Part shown: positions 4,740 to 5,411 of the stretch, in pieces
Numbering within the stretch: position 1 is the first letter of the stretch
Layout: each line of letters starts with the position of its first letter
Translations under genes and position numbers: made by a program
Assembly (NCBI GenBank): GCA_003157225.1
Contig: PMIZ01000324.1
Span: 1-5,411, forward strand
Source of the DNA: Actinomycetota bacterium
Lineage (GTDB): Bacteria; Actinomycetota; Thermoleophilia; RBG-16-64-13
Length of the DNA: 5,411 nucleotides
Direction: 5' to 3'
Notes under the pieces: model-generated
What the model was told of the DNA's origin: nothing
Databases searched by the model: none
The model's input: the letters and a program-made list of their open reading frames with translations, nothing else

Positions 4740-4985
4740 CTAGCCCCACTTGACGAGGCGCACCTCACGCTCGACTGAATCTACCTCTTGCCGCCAGGTC
4801 TCCGCAATAGCACGGCACCTAACACCGGCGGGGCCAAGGAACCAGTCTGGCTTGACAGCCGGGGCGAACCATCCCACAATCACAGTGGTATGGTGGCGGC
4901 GCTCGCCGCGGGGGCTTGCTCGAGCCGCAAGGGCAGATACGACGTTGGAGATTTCCTCGTGCGCTAGCCACCTTCGAAAGTCCAC
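4740..4985 (-). CDS. Possible small hypothetical protein or gene remnant
   Basis: An open - strand frame ends with TAG at 4740-4742, 30 bp before the ATG of the RCC1-SLH gene. From GTG 4985 it would give 81 residues ending ETWRQEVDSVEREVRLVKWG. The composition is protein-like, with an amphipathic acidic/basic C-terminus and a segment TTVIVGWFAPAV, but I do not recognise it. No ribosome site precedes the GTG. The frame stays open upstream to ATG 5087, but that part is Cys-rich and overlaps the leader of the divergent NYN gene, so it is unlikely to be coding. It may be the 3' end of a gene whose front was lost, or chance. Apart from this frame, the 4710-5092 gap holds only a weak promoter candidate and an inverted repeat. 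Confidence 0.25.
   Translation of the reverse strand: MDFRRWLAHEEISNVVSALAARASPRGERRHHTTVIVGWFAPAVKPDWFLGPAGVRCRAIAETWRQEVDSVEREVRLVKWG
4778..4807 (-). promoter_or_regulatory. Weak candidate promoter for the RCC1-SLH gene
   Basis: On the - strand TTGCGG (4807-4802) and TAGATT (4783-4778) are 18 nt apart, about 70 nt upstream of ATG 4709. They match the housekeeping -35 at TTG and the -10 at four of six bases. The pair lies inside the doubtful frame at 4740-4985, and such matches arise readily by chance. Confidence 0.22.
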
Positions 4986-4996
4986 GCAGCCTGCTG

Positions 4997-5026
4997 GTTT
5001 TCCCTGGCCACAGGAATAGGGAAAAC
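4997..5026. promoter_or_regulatory. 9-bp perfect inverted repeat upstream of the NYN gene, possible operator
   Basis: GTTTTCCCT (4997-5005) and AGGGAAAAC (5018-5026) are exact inverted copies around a 12-nt spacer. A further TGC/GCA pair lies outside (4992-4994 and 5029-5031). It lies in the most AT-rich part of the window, 67 bp upstream of the NYN start, where a promoter is expected. The arms suit a dimeric repressor site. No T-run follows, so a terminator is less likely. I found no convincing -35/-10 pair here. Confidence 0.45.
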
Positions 5027-5092
5027 ATGCAAGAATTGAGCACATAGAGCATAAATCCGGTGCATCTCTCGGGAAGGAGCGGTACACAACAC

Positions 5093-5411
5093 ATGGCCGA
5101 GACCGAACGCACCCTGGCCGTCTTCATCGACTTCGAGAACCTGGCTATCGGCTTCAAGCATCGCCGTGGCGACTTCGACATCCACAAGATCCTCGAGCGC
5201 CTCGTGGAGAAGGGCAAGGTCATCGTCAAGAAGGCCTACGCCGACTGGGGGGAATACAAGCAATACACCAGGACGCTGCACGAGAACGCCATCGAGTTGA
5301 TCGAGATCCCGCGGCGGCAGATGACCGGCAAGAACTCGGCCGACATCCGCCTGGTCGTCGACGCCATGGACCTGGCCGCGGCCAAGACCCACATCGACAT
5401 GTCGATGTGGG
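5093..5411 (+). CDS. NYN-domain (LabA/DUF88-like, PIN-fold) protein, N-terminal part
   Basis: The first 106 residues are present and the gene runs off the window. The start VFIDFENL (10-17) is the hallmark strand of NYN/LabA-like domains, with Asp13 and Asn16 at the active-site edge. KNSADIRLVVDAMDLA (80-95) supplies further conserved acidic residues (D84, D90). NYN domains adopt the PIN/FLAP nuclease fold and are predicted or shown to act on RNA with a bound metal; the exact target here is unknown. It is cytoplasmic, with no signal peptide or membrane helix. It is transcribed away from the RCC1-SLH gene. AAGGAG at 5074-5079 is the only ribosome site and lies 13 nt from the ATG, longer than usual; no better start codon lies between, so ATG 5093 is kept. 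No functional link to the envelope genes is evident. Confidence 0.9.
   Translation, partial: MAETERTLAVFIDFENLAIGFKHRRGDFDIHKILERLVEKGKVIVKKAYADWGEYKQYTRTLHENAIELIEIPRRQMTGKNSADIRLVVDAMDLAAAKTHIDMSMW

Noticed and set aside
4801..4870. Riboswitch-like pattern on the + strand of the divergent intergenic region
   Set aside because: Scattered similarity to aptamer core bases is not backed by pairing stems, and the segment is more than 200 bp from the NYN start.

Overview
This is a GC-rich bacterial window that looks chromosomal. Two envelope proteins with S-layer homology (SLH) modules suggest a deep-branching Actinomycetota-type or other high-GC SLH-bearing bacterium. No phylogenetic marker is complete, so the lineage is inference only.

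Layout: the + strand enters with the last 27 codons of a PII nitrogen-regulatory protein (1-84). A convergent block on the - strand then fills most of the window. Read in its own direction it is: an SLH protein carrying a seven-repeat RCC1-type propeller (4709-2898); a 161-bp MITE-like element (2897-2737) with a CTAG duplication; a seven-helix membrane protein (2729-1983); a secreted SLH protein with a Thr-rich linker and a C-terminal type-I copper cupredoxin, now interrupted by a frameshift (1851-897); and a metallo-beta-lactamase-fold hydrolase (812-129). A divergent intergenic region (4710-5092) leads to the start of a NYN/LabA-type nuclease-fold gene on the + strand (5093 to the window edge).

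The - strand block looks like a cell-envelope locus: two paralogous SLH proteins, one displaying a beta-propeller and one a cupredoxin, flank a polytopic membrane protein. Two recent-looking lesions affect it. The MITE sits exactly at the stop codon of the RCC1-SLH gene and 3 nt before the start codon of the membrane-protein gene. Removing it in silico restores a stop-3nt-start arrangement with a Shine-Dalgarno-like GAGG inside the upstream gene. Separately, the SLH-cupredoxin gene seems to have lost about 30 codons of its third SLH motif plus a reading-frame change. This places the cupredoxin out of frame unless the sequence is wrong there.

I saw no tRNA, rRNA or CRISPR array. The most notable items are the MITE/operon split, the SLH-cupredoxin deletion, and the degenerate acidic blades of the RCC1 propeller.
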